Source: Saccharopolyspora_D taberi (GTDB lineage Bacteria; Actinomycetota; Actinomycetes; Mycobacteriales; Pseudonocardiaceae). Taken from it: 64,000 nucleotides of DNA. Numbering within the stretch: position 1 is the stretch's first letter; the number at the start of each line of letters is the position of its first letter. The position numbers were made by a program, and so were the translations under genes. The stretch is from contig NZ_BAAAUX010000014.1 in NCBI RefSeq assembly GCF_039534165.1, positions 372,001 to 436,000 on the forward strand, in the 5' to 3' direction. Positions 17,968 to 25,961 of the stretch are shown here, one piece after another. The notes beneath the pieces are model-generated. The model was not told the DNA's origin. It did not search any database and saw only the letters and a program-made list of their open reading frames with translations.

Positions 17968-19173
17968 TCACCAAGTGACCATCAGTTCGTGGATTCCGTA
18001 GATCGCCGACTCCTCCTTGAACCGGATGTCGTCGAAGCCGACCGCCAGCCGCAGGTCCGGGATCCGCCGCACCAGCGTGTCGAAGACGATCTGCAACTCC
18101 ACCCGCGCGAGGTTCTGGCCCAGGCACTGGTGCGCGCCGAAGCCGAAGGCGACGTGCTGGCGGGCGGCCCGGGAGAAGTCGAGGTCCCCGGGGCGGTCGA
18201 AGACCTCGGGGTCGTGGTTGGCCGAATAGCCCATCGCGATCACCCCGTCGCCCTCCCCGATGACCACGCCGCCGATCTCCACGTCCTCGGTCGCGGTGCG
18301 CGCGGTCGCGTTGTCGACGATCGAGAAGAACCGCAGCATCTCCTCCACCGCGCCGGGCGTCTTCGCCGGATCCGCGGCGATCTCCGCCCACCGGGCGGAA
18401 TCGTCCAGCAGCGCCAGGCTACCAAGCGAGATCATGTTCGCGGTGGTCTCGTGCCCGGCGACCAGCAGCAGGAACGCGAGGCTGACCAGCGCCTCCTGGT
18501 CGACCTCGCCCTCGGCCCGCTGCTTGGCCACCTGCCTGCCGAGCAGGTCGTCGCCCGGTGCGCGGACCTTGTCCGCGACCAGATCCGACAGGTAGGCGCG
18601 GAGTTCGAAGAACGCCTCCTCCCGCTCGGCCCCCGGCGTCGCCCGGCTGATGATGCGGCCGCTGCGCTGCTGGAAGAACTCGTGGTCGGCGTAGGGAACG
18701 CCGAGCAGCTCGCAGATCACCAGCGACGGCACCGGAAGCGAGAGCATCCGCACCAGGTCGACCGGCCCGCCCGCGGCCAGCATCGCGTCGATGGCCTCGT
18801 CGACGATCTCCTGCACGCGCGGGCGCAGCGCGTTGATCCGCCGGACGGTGAACTCACCGAGAACCGCCCGCCGGGCCGCCGAGTGCTCGCGCCCGTCCAT
18901 GCCGATCATCGACGGCTTGGAGCTGAAGATCAGGTCGCTCTGCCCCGGCACGAGCCGCGGGAACCCGGGCTTGCGGCGGTCGGAGCTCATCCGCGGGTCG
19001 CTGAGGACCGCGCGCACGTCCTCGTGCCGCGACACCAGCCACACGCTGCCTCCCGCCAGCGTCGGCACCCGGCGGACCGGCTGCTCGCGCCGGAGTTCGG
19101 CGTAGGAGTCGGGCGGCGAGTACGGACAGGTCCGGGGGATCGGATAGGTCAGAGCTTCAGAAGATGCCGGCAT
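17968..19173 (-). CDS. cytochrome P450, CYP105-like
   Basis: A 401-residue soluble P450. The I-helix oxygen-binding motif AGHETT is at about 239-244, the K-helix ExxR at E278-R281, and the haem loop FGFGAHQCLG gives the thiolate ligand Cys350. The N-terminal region (RTCPYSPPDSYAELR, then DPRMSSDRRKPGFP) is like CYP105 enzymes, which hydroxylate varied small molecules and xenobiotics. AGGAG precedes the ATG. It forms an operon with the ferredoxin and is divergent from a TetR gene, the likely regulator. Confidence 0.93.
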   Translation of the reverse strand: MPASSEALTYPIPRTCPYSPPDSYAELRREQPVRRVPTLAGGSVWLVSRHEDVRAVLSDPRMSSDRRKPGFPRLVPGQSDLIFSSKPSMIGMDGREHSAARRAVLGEFTVRRINALRPRVQEIVDEAIDAMLAAGGPVDLVRMLSLPVPSLVICELLGVPYADHEFFQQRSGRIISRATPGAEREEAFFELRAYLSDLVADKVRAPGDDLLGRQVAKQRAEGEVDQEALVSLAFLLLVAGHETTANMISLGSLALLDDSARWAEIAADPAKTPGAVEEMLRFFSIVDNATARTATEDVEIGGVVIGEGDGVIAMGYSANHDPEVFDRPGDLDFSRAARQHVAFGFGAHQCLGQNLARVELQIVFDTLVRRIPDLRLAVGFDDIRFKEESAIYGIHELMVTW

Positions 19174-19319
19174 CGTGGCTCCTGGTCACTCGGGGAAACA
19201 TCTGGACGACTTCCTTCCGCTTAATCCAAGCTAGCCATCCGGAAGATTTTCGTCCACCTAGGTTTCGCCGACCGCATGCGACAATCCGCCCATCGGCACC
19301 CGATTGCGAAGAAGGGACG

Positions 19320-19985
19320 ATGACCGACACCACCGAAGGCACCAGGCTGCGAGCTGACGCGCAGCGCAACCTAGAGCGGATCGTCGCCGCCGCCCACGAG
19401 GTCTTCGCCGAGCACGGTCCGGACGTCCCGATGGAGGAGATCGCCCGCGCCGCGGGCGTCGGGGTCGGCACCCTCTACCGCAGGTTCCCGGACCGGGAGT
19501 CGCTGATCCGCGCGGTCGGCATCAACGCCTTCCAGCGGGTGCTCGACAACACCCGGACGATCATCAGGGACAACTCCGACCCGTGGCGCGCGCTCACCGC
19601 GATGGCGCTGTCCACCGCGGACCTCCAGGTGGCGCTCCAGCTGTCCATGCTCTCCCCGCGCGCCCGCGTGATCATCACCCGGGACCCCGAGACCGGCAAG
19701 ATCCGCGACGAGCTGATGGACATCCTCGACAGCCTGGTGGACGCGGCGCAGCGCAACGGGTCGATGCGCACCGACGTCAGCAGCCGCGACGTCGCGGTGC
19801 TGCTGTCCCTGGTCCGGCGGGGCCTGCACGGGCTGCCCGAGGACCTGATGCGCAGCGCGCCGCCGCGCTTCCTGACGATCATGCTCGACGGCCTCCGCGC
19901 CGGGGCCGACACGCCGCTGCCGGGCCGCCCGGTGACGCAGGCCGATCTGGACTTCCTGCGCAGGAGCGACCAGGCGACCGGCTAG
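19320..19985 (+). CDS. TetR-family regulator, divergent to the P450
   Basis: A 221-residue protein with an N-terminal helix-turn-helix ending VGTLYRRFPDRESL and a helical ligand domain. I take the ATG at 19320 behind GAAGGGA; an upstream frame from 19164 crosses the P450 start and is unlikely. The stop codon TAG overlaps that of the next, convergent TetR gene. Its position suggests control of the P450-ferredoxin operon. Confidence 0.9.
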   Translation: MTDTTEGTRLRADAQRNLERIVAAAHEVFAEHGPDVPMEEIARAAGVGVGTLYRRFPDRESLIRAVGINAFQRVLDNTRTIIRDNSDPWRALTAMALSTADLQVALQLSMLSPRARVIITRDPETGKIRDELMDILDSLVDAAQRNGSMRTDVSSRDVAVLLSLVRRGLHGLPEDLMRSAPPRFLTIMLDGLRAGADTPLPGRPVTQADLDFLRRSDQATG

Positions 19986-20584
19986 AGCATCGCGTCCCAG
20001 GCGAGCATCGCGCGGTCGATGACCGCGTGCAGCTCCTCCCTCGACCGCCCGTCCCTGGCCTGGATCGACAGGCCGTTCTGCACGGTCATGTAGAAGGTGG
20101 CCATGCCCGCGGTGTCGGCGGTGGCGGGCAGATCACCCTCGGCCACCGCGCGGTCCAGCCGCTCGCGGATGGCGTCGACGTCGGCGTTCCGGCACCCCGC
20201 GAGGAACTCGCGCACGTCGTCGTTCGTGCAGTTGGTGGCGCCCAGCACGACCAGGCATCCCTGCGGCGCCTCCGGATCGGTGATGGAGTCGGCGCAGGTG
20301 CGCAGCATCGCCTCGATCATCTGCCGCGCCGTCGGCTGCTCGCGGATCGCCCGCGCGACGGGCGCGCGCTCCGGCGCGTTGTAGAGCGCGACCGCTTCGC
20401 GGAACAGCGCCTCCTTGCAGCCGAACGCCGAGTAGAGGCTCGGTGCGCTGATCCCGATCGCGCCGGTGAGATCGCTCATCGAGACGCCTTCGTAGCCGTG
20501 CTCCCAGAACAGCTCCATCGCCACGCGCAGGGCCCGGTCGCGGTCGAACGCGCGGGGACGACCTCGTGGGGACACCGGCTCCAC
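19982..20584 (-). CDS. TetR-family regulator, AcrR type
   Basis: A 200-residue repressor with the helix-turn-helix MSDLTGAIGISAPSLYSAFG and a C-terminal domain of the kind found in YcdC/TetR_C regulators of electrophile or drug responses (cysteines near GCLVVLGATNCTND). It is divergent from an SDR-SMR operon across a 74-base, AT-rich region, so it probably represses that operon. The start is GTG with CTGGAG upstream. Confidence 0.92.
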   Translation of the reverse strand: MEPVSPRGRPRAFDRDRALRVAMELFWEHGYEGVSMSDLTGAIGISAPSLYSAFGCKEALFREAVALYNAPERAPVARAIREQPTARQMIEAMLRTCADSITDPEAPQGCLVVLGATNCTNDDVREFLAGCRNADVDAIRERLDRAVAEGDLPATADTAGMATFYMTVQNGLSIQARDGRSREELHAVIDRAMLAWDAML

Positions 20585-20620
20585 CTCCAGCCGCTTGACG
20601 GTCCGTGCACCCGATGATAC

Positions 20621-20631
20621 CTATTTTATAG
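20621..20631. promoter_or_regulatory. candidate operator/AT-rich promoter element
   Basis: CTAT-TTT-ATAG is a short perfect palindrome in the only AT-rich stretch between the TetR gene and the SDR gene; GATAC is repeated on both sides. It is a plausible binding site of the TetR at 19982. Confidence 0.4.
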
Positions 20632-20658
20632 CGTTCGATACAGAAATGGAGCACGGTC

Positions 20659-21399
20659 ATGCACCACCTCGACGGCAAGGTCGCACTCGTCACCGGCGGC
20701 AGCCGCGGCATCGGCGCCGCCATCGCCGCCCGGCTGGCCCAGGACGGCGCCGACGTCGCGCTGACCTACAACAACAGCGCCGAGGCCGCGGCACGGGTCG
20801 TCGACGAGATCAAGCAGAACGGACGCCGCGCGATGGCCGTCCACGCACCCGCCGCCGACGCCGACGCGGTCGCCGCGGCGGTCGAGCAGACCGCGGCCGA
20901 GTACGGCAGGCTCGACGTCCTGGTCAACAACGCCGGGGTCTTCCCCGCCGGCACCATCGACGAGCTGGGCCTCGACGACTTCGACAACGCCGTGGCGGTC
21001 AACGTCCGCGCGGTCTTCGCCGCCACCCGCGCCGCCGTCGGCCACCTCGGCGAGGGCGGCCGGATCATCAACATCGGCAGCTGTCTGGCCGACTTCGTGA
21101 GCATGCCCGGCATCGGGCTGTACTCGCTGACCAAGTCCGCGCTCACCGGCTTCACCAAGGGGCTGGCGCGGGACCTCGGACCGCGCGGGATCACCGCGAA
21201 CGTCGTGCACCCCGGCAACACCGAAACCGACATGAACCCCAGCGACGCCGACGACGCCGAGCAGCGGCGGGCGCTCATCCCGCTCGGCCACTGGGCCCGG
21301 CCCGAGGACATCGCGGCCACCGTCGCGCACCTCGCGGGCGAGTCCGGCCGCTACATCACGGGAGCCGCGATCGCGGTCGACGGCGGGATCAACGCCTGA
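20659..21399 (+). CDS. SDR-family oxidoreductase
   Basis: A 246-residue classical short-chain dehydrogenase. The cofactor motif TGGSRGIG lies at 12-19, NNAG at 90-93, catalytic Ser141, Tyr155 and Lys159 (YSLTK) are all present, and the C-terminus is the usual VDGGINA. It reduces or oxidises a carbonyl/alcohol with NAD(P). GGAG precedes the ATG. It is the first gene of an operon with an SMR exporter one base downstream and faces a TetR, which suggests detoxification of a reactive compound. Confidence 0.92.
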   Translation: MHHLDGKVALVTGGSRGIGAAIAARLAQDGADVALTYNNSAEAAARVVDEIKQNGRRAMAVHAPAADADAVAAAVEQTAAEYGRLDVLVNNAGVFPAGTIDELGLDDFDNAVAVNVRAVFAATRAAVGHLGEGGRIINIGSCLADFVSMPGIGLYSLTKSALTGFTKGLARDLGPRGITANVVHPGNTETDMNPSDADDAEQRRALIPLGHWARPEDIAATVAHLAGESGRYITGAAIAVDGGINA

Positions 21400-21400
21400 C

Positions 21401-21718
21401 ATGGCCTGGATCGTGCTGCTCGTGGCCGGGGCGCTGGAGATCGTGTGGTCCCTGGCGCTCAAGCACGCCGACGGGCTCAGCAGGCTGTGGCCGTCGGTCC
21501 TGGGCATCGGCGTGGCGATGGTGAGCCTCGCGATGCTGTCGGTGGCGCTGAAGGACCTGCCGGTGGGCACCGCGTACGCGGTGTGGGTCGGCATCGGCAC
21601 GGTCGGCGTGGCGGTCGCGGGGATGCTCGTCCTCGGCGAACCCGTGACCTGGCCGCGGCTGGTGTTCCTGGCGCTGATCGTCGCCGGGGTAGCCGGGCTG
21701 AAGCTCGTGGAGAGCTGA
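21401..21718 (+). CDS. SMR-family small multidrug/guanidinium exporter
   Basis: A 105-residue protein with four membrane helices. The essential glutamate of the family is Glu13 (ALEIVW). The stretch LPVGTAYAVWVGIG is close to the SugE/Gdx subtype, which exports guanidinium or quaternary ammonium ions as an antiparallel dimer. It starts one base after the SDR stop, so it is translationally linked. A drug-exporting role is the other possibility. Confidence 0.9.
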   Translation: MAWIVLLVAGALEIVWSLALKHADGLSRLWPSVLGIGVAMVSLAMLSVALKDLPVGTAYAVWVGIGTVGVAVAGMLVLGEPVTWPRLVFLALIVAGVAGLKLVES

Positions 21719-21723
21719 GCGCC

Positions 21724-22107
21724 CTAACCGGCGTTCTCGTCGCTCTGGAAGAGGCCGAAGGTGTTGTTCTCGGTGTCGAGCAGGTACACCACCCAGCCCA
21801 TGCCGGGAATCGGCATCTTCGGCTCGACCACGGTCGCTCCCGCAGCCTCGGCGTCGCGGGTCTTGCGGTCGATGTCGGCGACGTCCATGGTCACCACGAA
21901 CGCGGTCTTGGCCGCCTCCCGGTCCGGCTGCGGGCCTTCCCGCACGGTCAGCCCGCCGTTGATGCCCGGCCCCTCCTCACCGGTGTCGATCAGCCAGTAC
22001 GGCTGGTCCTCCCACTGCTCGATCTTCCAGCCGAACAGCGTGGAGTAGAAGTTCCGGGCCCGCTCGACGTCCGAGGCGTGGATCTCGAAGTGCACTGGAC
22101 GGTGCAT
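21724..22107 (-). CDS. VOC-family (glyoxalase/bleomycin-resistance fold) protein
   Basis: A 127-residue protein with two beta-alpha-beta-beta-beta halves (HFEIHASDVERARNFYSTLFGW at the start, MGWVVYLLDTENNTFGLF at the end). The family includes glyoxalases, dioxygenases and resistance proteins; the reaction here is not known. The ATG at 22107 with GGGGAGG upstream is preferred to a longer frame. Confidence 0.88.
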   Translation of the reverse strand: MHRPVHFEIHASDVERARNFYSTLFGWKIEQWEDQPYWLIDTGEEGPGINGGLTVREGPQPDREAAKTAFVVTMDVADIDRKTRDAEAAGATVVEPKMPIPGMGWVVYLLDTENNTFGLFQSDENAG

Positions 22108-22188
22108 GACGACCTCCCCCAACGAGGTTGTGCACCCGAGTGTCGGGCCTGCTCCCCCACCTCGCACTGAGGATCAGCGTTGGGGGGA

Positions 22189-23523
22189 TCAGCGCCGCTT
22201 CGGCGCGAGCGGGCGCAGGACGTGGTAGCCGACCAGCGTCACCACCGTTCCCAGCGCGATGCCGCTGAAGGTGAACGACGGCGTGATCTCCAGCGACACC
22301 CCGCCGATCCCGGCGATCAGCCCGGCCGCCAGCGGCAGCAGGTTTACCGGGTCGCCGAAGTCGACCTTGTTCTCGACCCAGATCCTGGCCCCCAGCAAGC
22401 CGATCATGCCGTAGAGCACGACCGTGATGCCGCCGAGCACACCGCCCGGCGTCGCCGCGATCACCGCGCCGAACTTCGGGCACAGGCCGAACAGCACCGC
22501 CACGACCGCGGCCACCCAGTAGGCCGCCGTCGAGTACACCCTGGTCGCGGCCATGACGCCGATGTTCTCGGCGTAGGTCGTCGTCGGCGGGCCGCCGACC
22601 GCGCTGGAGATCGCGGTGGTGAAGCCGTCGGCGAAGATCGCGCGTCCGAGGCTGCCGTCGAGATCGGTCCCGGTCATCTCCTCCACCGCCTTGACGTGAC
22701 CGGTGTTCTCCGCGATCAGCGCGATCACCGCCGGGAGCACCACGACGATCGCGGTCGCCTCGAACGAAGGCGCGTGCAGCTCGGGGAACCCGAACCAGCC
22801 GGCCTCCGACACCGCGCCCAGGTCGACCCGGTAGTGCGGGACGACCGCGCCGCTGGAGTCCGGCGAGGTGATCATGCCGAAGACCCGGTCGAACACCCAC
22901 GACAGCGCGAACCCGGCCACCAGCGCGACGAAGACCGCGATGCGGCCCCAGAAACCGGGCAGCAGCAGGCTGCCCGCCAGCACGACGGCCATGGTGATCA
23001 GCGCGATCCACTGGTCCTGCGGCCAGTAGGTCTCGGCCACCACCGGCGCGAGGTTGAACCCGATCAGCATCACCACCGCGCCGGACACCGCGGGCGGCAG
23101 CAGCCGGTGCACCACCCGCGGTCCGGCGAAGTGCACGACCAGCCCGGCCGCCGCCAGCACCACCCCGCAGACCAGGATCGCGCCGGTCACCGTCGAGCTG
23201 TCCCCGCCGCCCGCGCGGATCACCGTCACCGCGCCGACGAACGAGGCGCTGCTGCCGAGGTAGCTGGGGATCCGGCCCTGCACCACGAGCAGGAACACGA
23301 TCGTCGACAGCCCCGAGACCATGATCGCCAGGTTCGGGTCGAGCCCCATCAGCACCGGGAACACGAACGTCGCGCCGAACATCGCGACCACGTGCTGGGC
23401 GCCGAGCCCGACCGTCCGGCCCCACGACAGCCGCTCGTGCGGCGCCACCGACTCCCCCGGGCGCGGCGTGCGCCCGTCCCCGTGCAGCGTCCAGCCGACG
23501 CCCAGCTTCGCACCTCGTCGCAT
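22189..23523 (-). CDS. NCS2 nucleobase permease, uracil-xanthine type
   Basis: A membrane protein of about 444 residues with some 12-14 helices. GAQHVVAMFGATFVFPVL at the start and IALIAENTGHVKAV with GGPPTTTYAENIGVM in the core are the substrate-site signatures of the UraA/PyrP/UapA family of proton-coupled nucleobase importers. ATG 23523 has GGGAG upstream; a GTG at 23568 has none. It lies in the same orientation as, and downstream of, the dihydropyrimidinase cluster, which makes uracil or thymine the likeliest cargo. Confidence 0.9.
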   Translation of the reverse strand: MRRGAKLGVGWTLHGDGRTPRPGESVAPHERLSWGRTVGLGAQHVVAMFGATFVFPVLMGLDPNLAIMVSGLSTIVFLLVVQGRIPSYLGSSASFVGAVTVIRAGGGDSSTVTGAILVCGVVLAAAGLVVHFAGPRVVHRLLPPAVSGAVVMLIGFNLAPVVAETYWPQDQWIALITMAVVLAGSLLLPGFWGRIAVFVALVAGFALSWVFDRVFGMITSPDSSGAVVPHYRVDLGAVSEAGWFGFPELHAPSFEATAIVVVLPAVIALIAENTGHVKAVEEMTGTDLDGSLGRAIFADGFTTAISSAVGGPPTTTYAENIGVMAATRVYSTAAYWVAAVVAVLFGLCPKFGAVIAATPGGVLGGITVVLYGMIGLLGARIWVENKVDFGDPVNLLPLAAGLIAGIGGVSLEITPSFTFSGIALGTVVTLVGYHVLRPLAPKRR

Positions 23524-23620
23524 CGCGACAGTGTCTCCCAGCGCCGCCCGCGTCTGGTTTCCGGACACCGTCCACTTCGGAGAAGATCCGGTATCCGCGC
23601 TTCGGGTCCGCGGCGGATCG

Positions 23621-24766
23621 TCAGGGCTTGCGGAACGGCCCGGTGACCTCGTAGGTGATGCCGCCGCTGCTCGCGCCCGAGGTACCGCGCTGGGAGGAGA
23701 AGTACAGCCGGTCGCCTGCCGGGTTGAACGCGACTCCGCACAGCTCGGACTCGTCCTGGTCCAGCACCCGCAGGAACGGCGCCACGACGTCGTCGGGAGT
23801 GATCAGGCAGACCTCCATGTTGCCGCCGTCCTCGGCCACGTACAGGTCGCCGACGGCCGCGCCGGTGATGTTGTCGACACCGGTGAGCGGGGCGTCGGGC
23901 ACCTCGTCGGCGGCGTAGGCGACGTTGAGGACGTTGCCCGCCGCGTCGTAGGCGTAGACCCGGTTCTCGCCCTTGGCGGTGAAGTAGCAGGTGCCGCCGC
24001 TGTAGTAGGCGCCCTCGCCGCCGTCGAAGTGCCTGGCCGAGGCGACCTGGTCGCGCGTCTGCTGGTCGGCCGCGCTCGGGTCCGGGACGTCGACCCAGGC
24101 CAGGCCGCCGTTGTCGTCGGCGAGCACCTGCAGGGTTCCGGCCGACATGTCCTCCCAGGTGGTCGGCACGAACCGGTAGAAGCAGCCGTCGGGCTCGTCC
24201 TCGGTGAGGTAGACGACCTTGCGCTCCGGGTCCACCGCGGCGGCCTCGTGGGTCAGGCGGCCCATCGCCGGGTGCTGCTTGGCCTCCCGCACCCCCCACG
24301 GGTCGGCTTCGAAGACGTACCCGCGGTCGGTCTCCTCGCAGGACAGCCAGGTGTTCCACGGAGTCGGGCCGCCCGAGCAGTTGCGGGTGGTGCCGGACAG
24401 GATGCGGTAGGCGTCGGTGATCTCGCCCGCGCTGTCGAACTTCACCGCGCTCACCCCGCCGTCGCCGTTCTCCAGCTCGGAGTTGGACACGTAGATCCAG
24501 CCGTCGCCGTCGGCGAAGCACGCGCCGCCGTCCGGGGCGCCGTGCCAGGTGTGACCGGCGACCTGCTCGCCGGTCCGGCCGATGATCCGGCTGGTGAAGC
24601 CCTTCGGCAGCATGATCCCGTTGGCGTCCGGTCCGAGCAGTTCGCCGTAGGGGCTCTGGCCCACCACGGCCGGGAAGGCGATCGCCTGCCGGGTCACCGA
24701 GAACCCGAAGGCCACCGACGTGCCGGCACCAAGTACCGCTGCGCGCAGGAAGTCACGACGTCGCAC
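23621..24766 (-). CDS. PhoX-family (DUF839) Tat-exported protein
   Basis: A 381-residue protein with a twin-arginine signal (MRRRDFLRAAVLGAG) and the beta-propeller sequence of PhoX-type calcium/iron alkaline phosphatases: CEETDRGYVFE, THEAAAVDPE, YLTEDEPDGCFYRF and NPAGDRLYFSSQRG. It would be folded in the cytoplasm and exported. AGGAG precedes the GTG start. It lies between the pyrimidine-cluster oxidoreductase and the permease, in the same direction; a phosphatase releasing nucleosides from external nucleotides would fit, but this is inference. Confidence 0.85.
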   Translation of the reverse strand: MRRRDFLRAAVLGAGTSVAFGFSVTRQAIAFPAVVGQSPYGELLGPDANGIMLPKGFTSRIIGRTGEQVAGHTWHGAPDGGACFADGDGWIYVSNSELENGDGGVSAVKFDSAGEITDAYRILSGTTRNCSGGPTPWNTWLSCEETDRGYVFEADPWGVREAKQHPAMGRLTHEAAAVDPERKVVYLTEDEPDGCFYRFVPTTWEDMSAGTLQVLADDNGGLAWVDVPDPSAADQQTRDQVASARHFDGGEGAYYSGGTCYFTAKGENRVYAYDAAGNVLNVAYAADEVPDAPLTGVDNITGAAVGDLYVAEDGGNMEVCLITPDDVVAPFLRVLDQDESELCGVAFNPAGDRLYFSSQRGTSGASSGGITYEVTGPFRKP

Positions 24767-24937
24767 GGAAAACTCCTACCAGTCGATTCGGGAAGTGCCC
24801 GAGACTCTAGGAGGCGGACCGCTTCACGAGCAGCGCCGTTGCGGTGAACTCTTCGCATCCGGCGAGCGATTTCCCGTTTTTCCCGAACCGATTTGCGCCA
24901 CGTGGCGGATTGATTCCACTGTGGACCTCAATGCGGG

Positions 24938-25936
24938 TCAGGAAAAGGCCGGGATCACCCGCTTCCCGTACTCGTCGATGGTCGCGTCGATCGCGTCGTG
25001 CATGGCGTAGATGGCGAACTGGTCGGCACCGGCCTCGCGCAGCTCGTGCAGCTTGTCGATCTGCGCCTGGGCCGGGCCCAGCAGGCAGAACCGGTCGACG
25101 ATCTCGTCCGGGACGAAGTCGGTGCTCGGGTTGCCCGCCCGGCCGTGGTGGGAGTAGTCGTAGCCGTCGCGGCCCCGGATGTAGTCGGTGAGCGCGGCAG
25201 GCACCGCCCCGGCCGAGTCGCCGTAGCGCTCGACGAGGTCGGCGACGTGGTTGCCGACCATCCCGCCGAACCACCGGCACTGCTCGCGGGCGTGCTCGAC
25301 GTCGTCGGAGACGTAGGCGGGAGCCGCGACGCAGACCGTGATCCGCTCCGGGTCGCGCCCGGCGTCGGCGGCGGCCCGGCGGACGTGGTCGACCATCCAC
25401 TTCGTCAGGAAGGGATCGGCCAGCTGCAGGATGAAACCGTCGGCGTGCCTGCCCGCCAGCTCCAGCGCCTTCGGCCCGTAGGCGCCCATCCAGACCGGCA
25501 GCCGGCCGTCGCGGACCCACGGCAGCCGCACCGGAGTCCCGTCGAGGTCGACCTCCCGCCCCTCGGCCAGCTCCCGGATCACGTGCATGGCCCGCTCCAG
25601 CCGGGCCAGCGTGTTCGGCCTGCCGCCGGTGACCCGCACCGCCGAGTCGCCGCGGCCGATCCCGCACACCGTGCGGTTGCCGAACATGTCGTTGAGGGTG
25701 GCGAACAGCGAAGCCGTGACTGTCCAGTCCCTTGTGGACGGATTGGTCACCATCGGGCCGACGACCATGCGCTCGGTGCGGGCCAGGACCTGGCTGTGGA
25801 TGACGAACGGCTCCTGCCACAGCACGCAGGAGTCGAAGGTCCAGCCGTGGCCGAAGCCGAGCTGCTCGGCCCGGCGCATGCGGTCGACCACCGACCAGGC
25901 GGGCGGATCGGTCTGCAGGACGAGTCCGAACTCCAT
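24938..25936 (-). CDS. luciferase-like (LLM) F420-type oxidoreductase
   Basis: A 332-residue TIM-barrel protein of the bacterial-luciferase/F420 reductase superfamily, near the methylene-tetrahydromethanopterin reductase (Mer) side: MEFGLVLQTDPPAWSVVDRMRRAE at the start, GIGRGDSAVR and VWMGAYGPKALELAGRHADG in the middle. It begins 25 bases after the dihydropyrimidinase stop and is thus in the pyrimidine/hydantoin operon. No dihydropyrimidine dehydrogenase is visible, and a hydride transfer to the C5=C6 bond of uracil is the step left unfilled. Whether it uses F420 or FMN cannot be read from sequence. Confidence 0.85.
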   Translation of the reverse strand: MEFGLVLQTDPPAWSVVDRMRRAEQLGFGHGWTFDSCVLWQEPFVIHSQVLARTERMVVGPMVTNPSTRDWTVTASLFATLNDMFGNRTVCGIGRGDSAVRVTGGRPNTLARLERAMHVIRELAEGREVDLDGTPVRLPWVRDGRLPVWMGAYGPKALELAGRHADGFILQLADPFLTKWMVDHVRRAAADAGRDPERITVCVAAPAYVSDDVEHAREQCRWFGGMVGNHVADLVERYGDSAGAVPAALTDYIRGRDGYDYSHHGRAGNPSTDFVPDEIVDRFCLLGPAQAQIDKLHELREAGADQFAIYAMHDAIDATIDEYGKRVIPAFS

Positions 25937-25961
25937 GATGTGCTCCGCTCCTCGCGCCGGG

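Noticed and set aside
19203..19256. Interrupted inverted repeat TGGACGACTTCC ... GGAAGATTTTCGTCCA near the P450/TetR divergence
   Set aside because: Arms are separated by a long, interrupted loop and lie partly at the P450 start; too weak to call an operator.
22180..23646. Plus-strand frame opposite the NCS2 permease
   Set aside because: Composition (His/Arg/Asp-rich, no domain) is that of an antisense shadow; the minus strand encodes a clear permease.
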